From the NCBI RefSeq assembly GCF_004522235.1, contig NZ_SDLT01000042.1:43676-91875 (forward strand): a DNA stretch of 48,200 bases. Reading direction: 5' to 3'. The first letter of the stretch is position 1; every line of letters begins with the position of its first letter. Under the pieces are notes generated by a model that saw only the letters and a list, made by a program, of their open reading frames with translations, was not told the origin of the DNA and searched no databases. A program made the translations under genes and the position numbers. The DNA comes from Amycolatopsis nivea. Its GTDB lineage: Bacteria; Actinomycetota; Actinomycetes; Mycobacteriales; Pseudonocardiaceae. Positions 47,976 through 48,200 of this stretch are shown here, in pieces.

Positions 47976-48159
47976 AGTGGCGCGGCGGGTGGCGTTGGTG
48001 CGGCGAGGCGCAGCGTCGACGGGGCTGCGTTGCTTCTCCGCTCCGGTTGACGACCTCCGCACCAACCGACCGCGCTCCTCGACCGAGGGCAGCGTCACGT
48101 GCCGCGCTCGCGGAGGGTTGCGTCCCGCTGGCGGCGGGTGGGTGCGCGGGGGCGAGGGT
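47976..48159. other. Gene-free end of the window
   Basis: No credible gene is seen on either strand between the proC terminator and the palindrome at the window edge. Short frames here lack ribosome sites. A BldC-like HTH gene that often follows proC in relatives is not present within the window. Confidence 0.5.
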
Positions 48160-48200
48160 CGTGAAGGGCTCCTTGAGGGAATCAGATTCCCTCAAGGAGC
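48160..48200. repeat. Amycolatopsis-type dispersed palindrome, cut by window end
   Basis: It begins CGTGAAGGGCTCCTTG and continues AGGGAATCAGATTCCC and TCAAGGAGC at the edge, so nearly the whole palindrome is present. It is the second clear copy after 42255-42303. Confidence 0.85.

Noticed and set aside
47649..48195. Minus-strand ORFs after proC
   Set aside because: They shadow proC or read through the terminal palindrome, with no ribosome site or known domain.
1..48200. Transposase, integrase, att sites or tRNA genes
   Set aside because: None was seen among the recognised products or as a cloverleaf, so mobility of the repeat tracts by a local element is not supported.

Overview
The window reads as a high-GC actinobacterial chromosome, most likely Amycolatopsis or a close relative in the Pseudonocardiaceae. 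Reasons: strong GC3 codon use with many GTG starts, a mycothiol glycosyltransferase (MshA), an HbhA-like protein, a SenX3/RegX3 pair, and intergenic palindromes of the CGTGAAGGGCTCCTTG type that I associate with Amycolatopsis genomes. The genus call rests on recall, not on a search. No tRNA, rRNA, insertion sequence, prophage or CRISPR array was seen.

Layout. 1-7.8 kb: a small HTH gene with a Clp_N-domain gene behind an apparently leaderless, operator-flanked promoter; a divergent YczE-type membrane protein / MocR regulator pair; a possible 52-aa ORF; a secreted Pro/Ser-rich protein; a class I aminotransferase divergent from a DUF445 membrane protein. 7.8-9.0 kb: gene-free, G/T-skewed degenerate repeats ending in a dense cluster of DnaA boxes. 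9.0-13.6 kb: CGNR, VOC, zinc-ribbon, P-loop, HxlR, enoyl-CoA hydratase and PIMT-like genes, with a 30-bp tandem array at 10.9-11.07 kb. 13.6-16.2 kb: an XRE regulator, HbhA and DUF2516 genes in the order of M. tuberculosis Rv0474-Rv0476, but with 1.1 kb of non-coding repeats between the last two, including a second, inverted copy of the 30-bp array.

16.2-30.1 kb: a YbaK-type deacylase, a histidine-ammonia-lyase homologue that lacks the MIO-forming serine, a split osmoprotectant ABC transporter without an ATPase, several small metabolic and regulatory modules (RidA/SRPBCC with a WYL regulator, TetR with an alcohol dehydrogenase), PurU, an MDMPI protein overlapping a DedA protein, a methyltransferase and DUF2505. 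30.4-47.9 kb follows the conserved Rv0481-Rv0500 order: murB, L,D-transpeptidase lipoprotein, hydrolase, mshA, YbjN, DUF4349 lipoprotein, gpm, senX3-regX3, Ppx/GppA, Pro-rich membrane protein, TIM-barrel isomerase, thioesterase, proC. A lipoprotein / HTH / aldo-keto reductase block sits between gpm and senX3.

How the genes work together: the conserved half covers envelope building (murB, Ldt, HbhA), redox thiol synthesis (mshA), phosphate and polyphosphate control (senX3-regX3, ppx) and proline synthesis. The accessory half consists of small regulator-enzyme pairs with recognisable operators. The least explained parts are the non-coding repeat tracts (30-bp inverted arrays, 49-bp and 55-bp tandem repeats, DnaA-box cluster) and the HAL-like pseudoenzyme.
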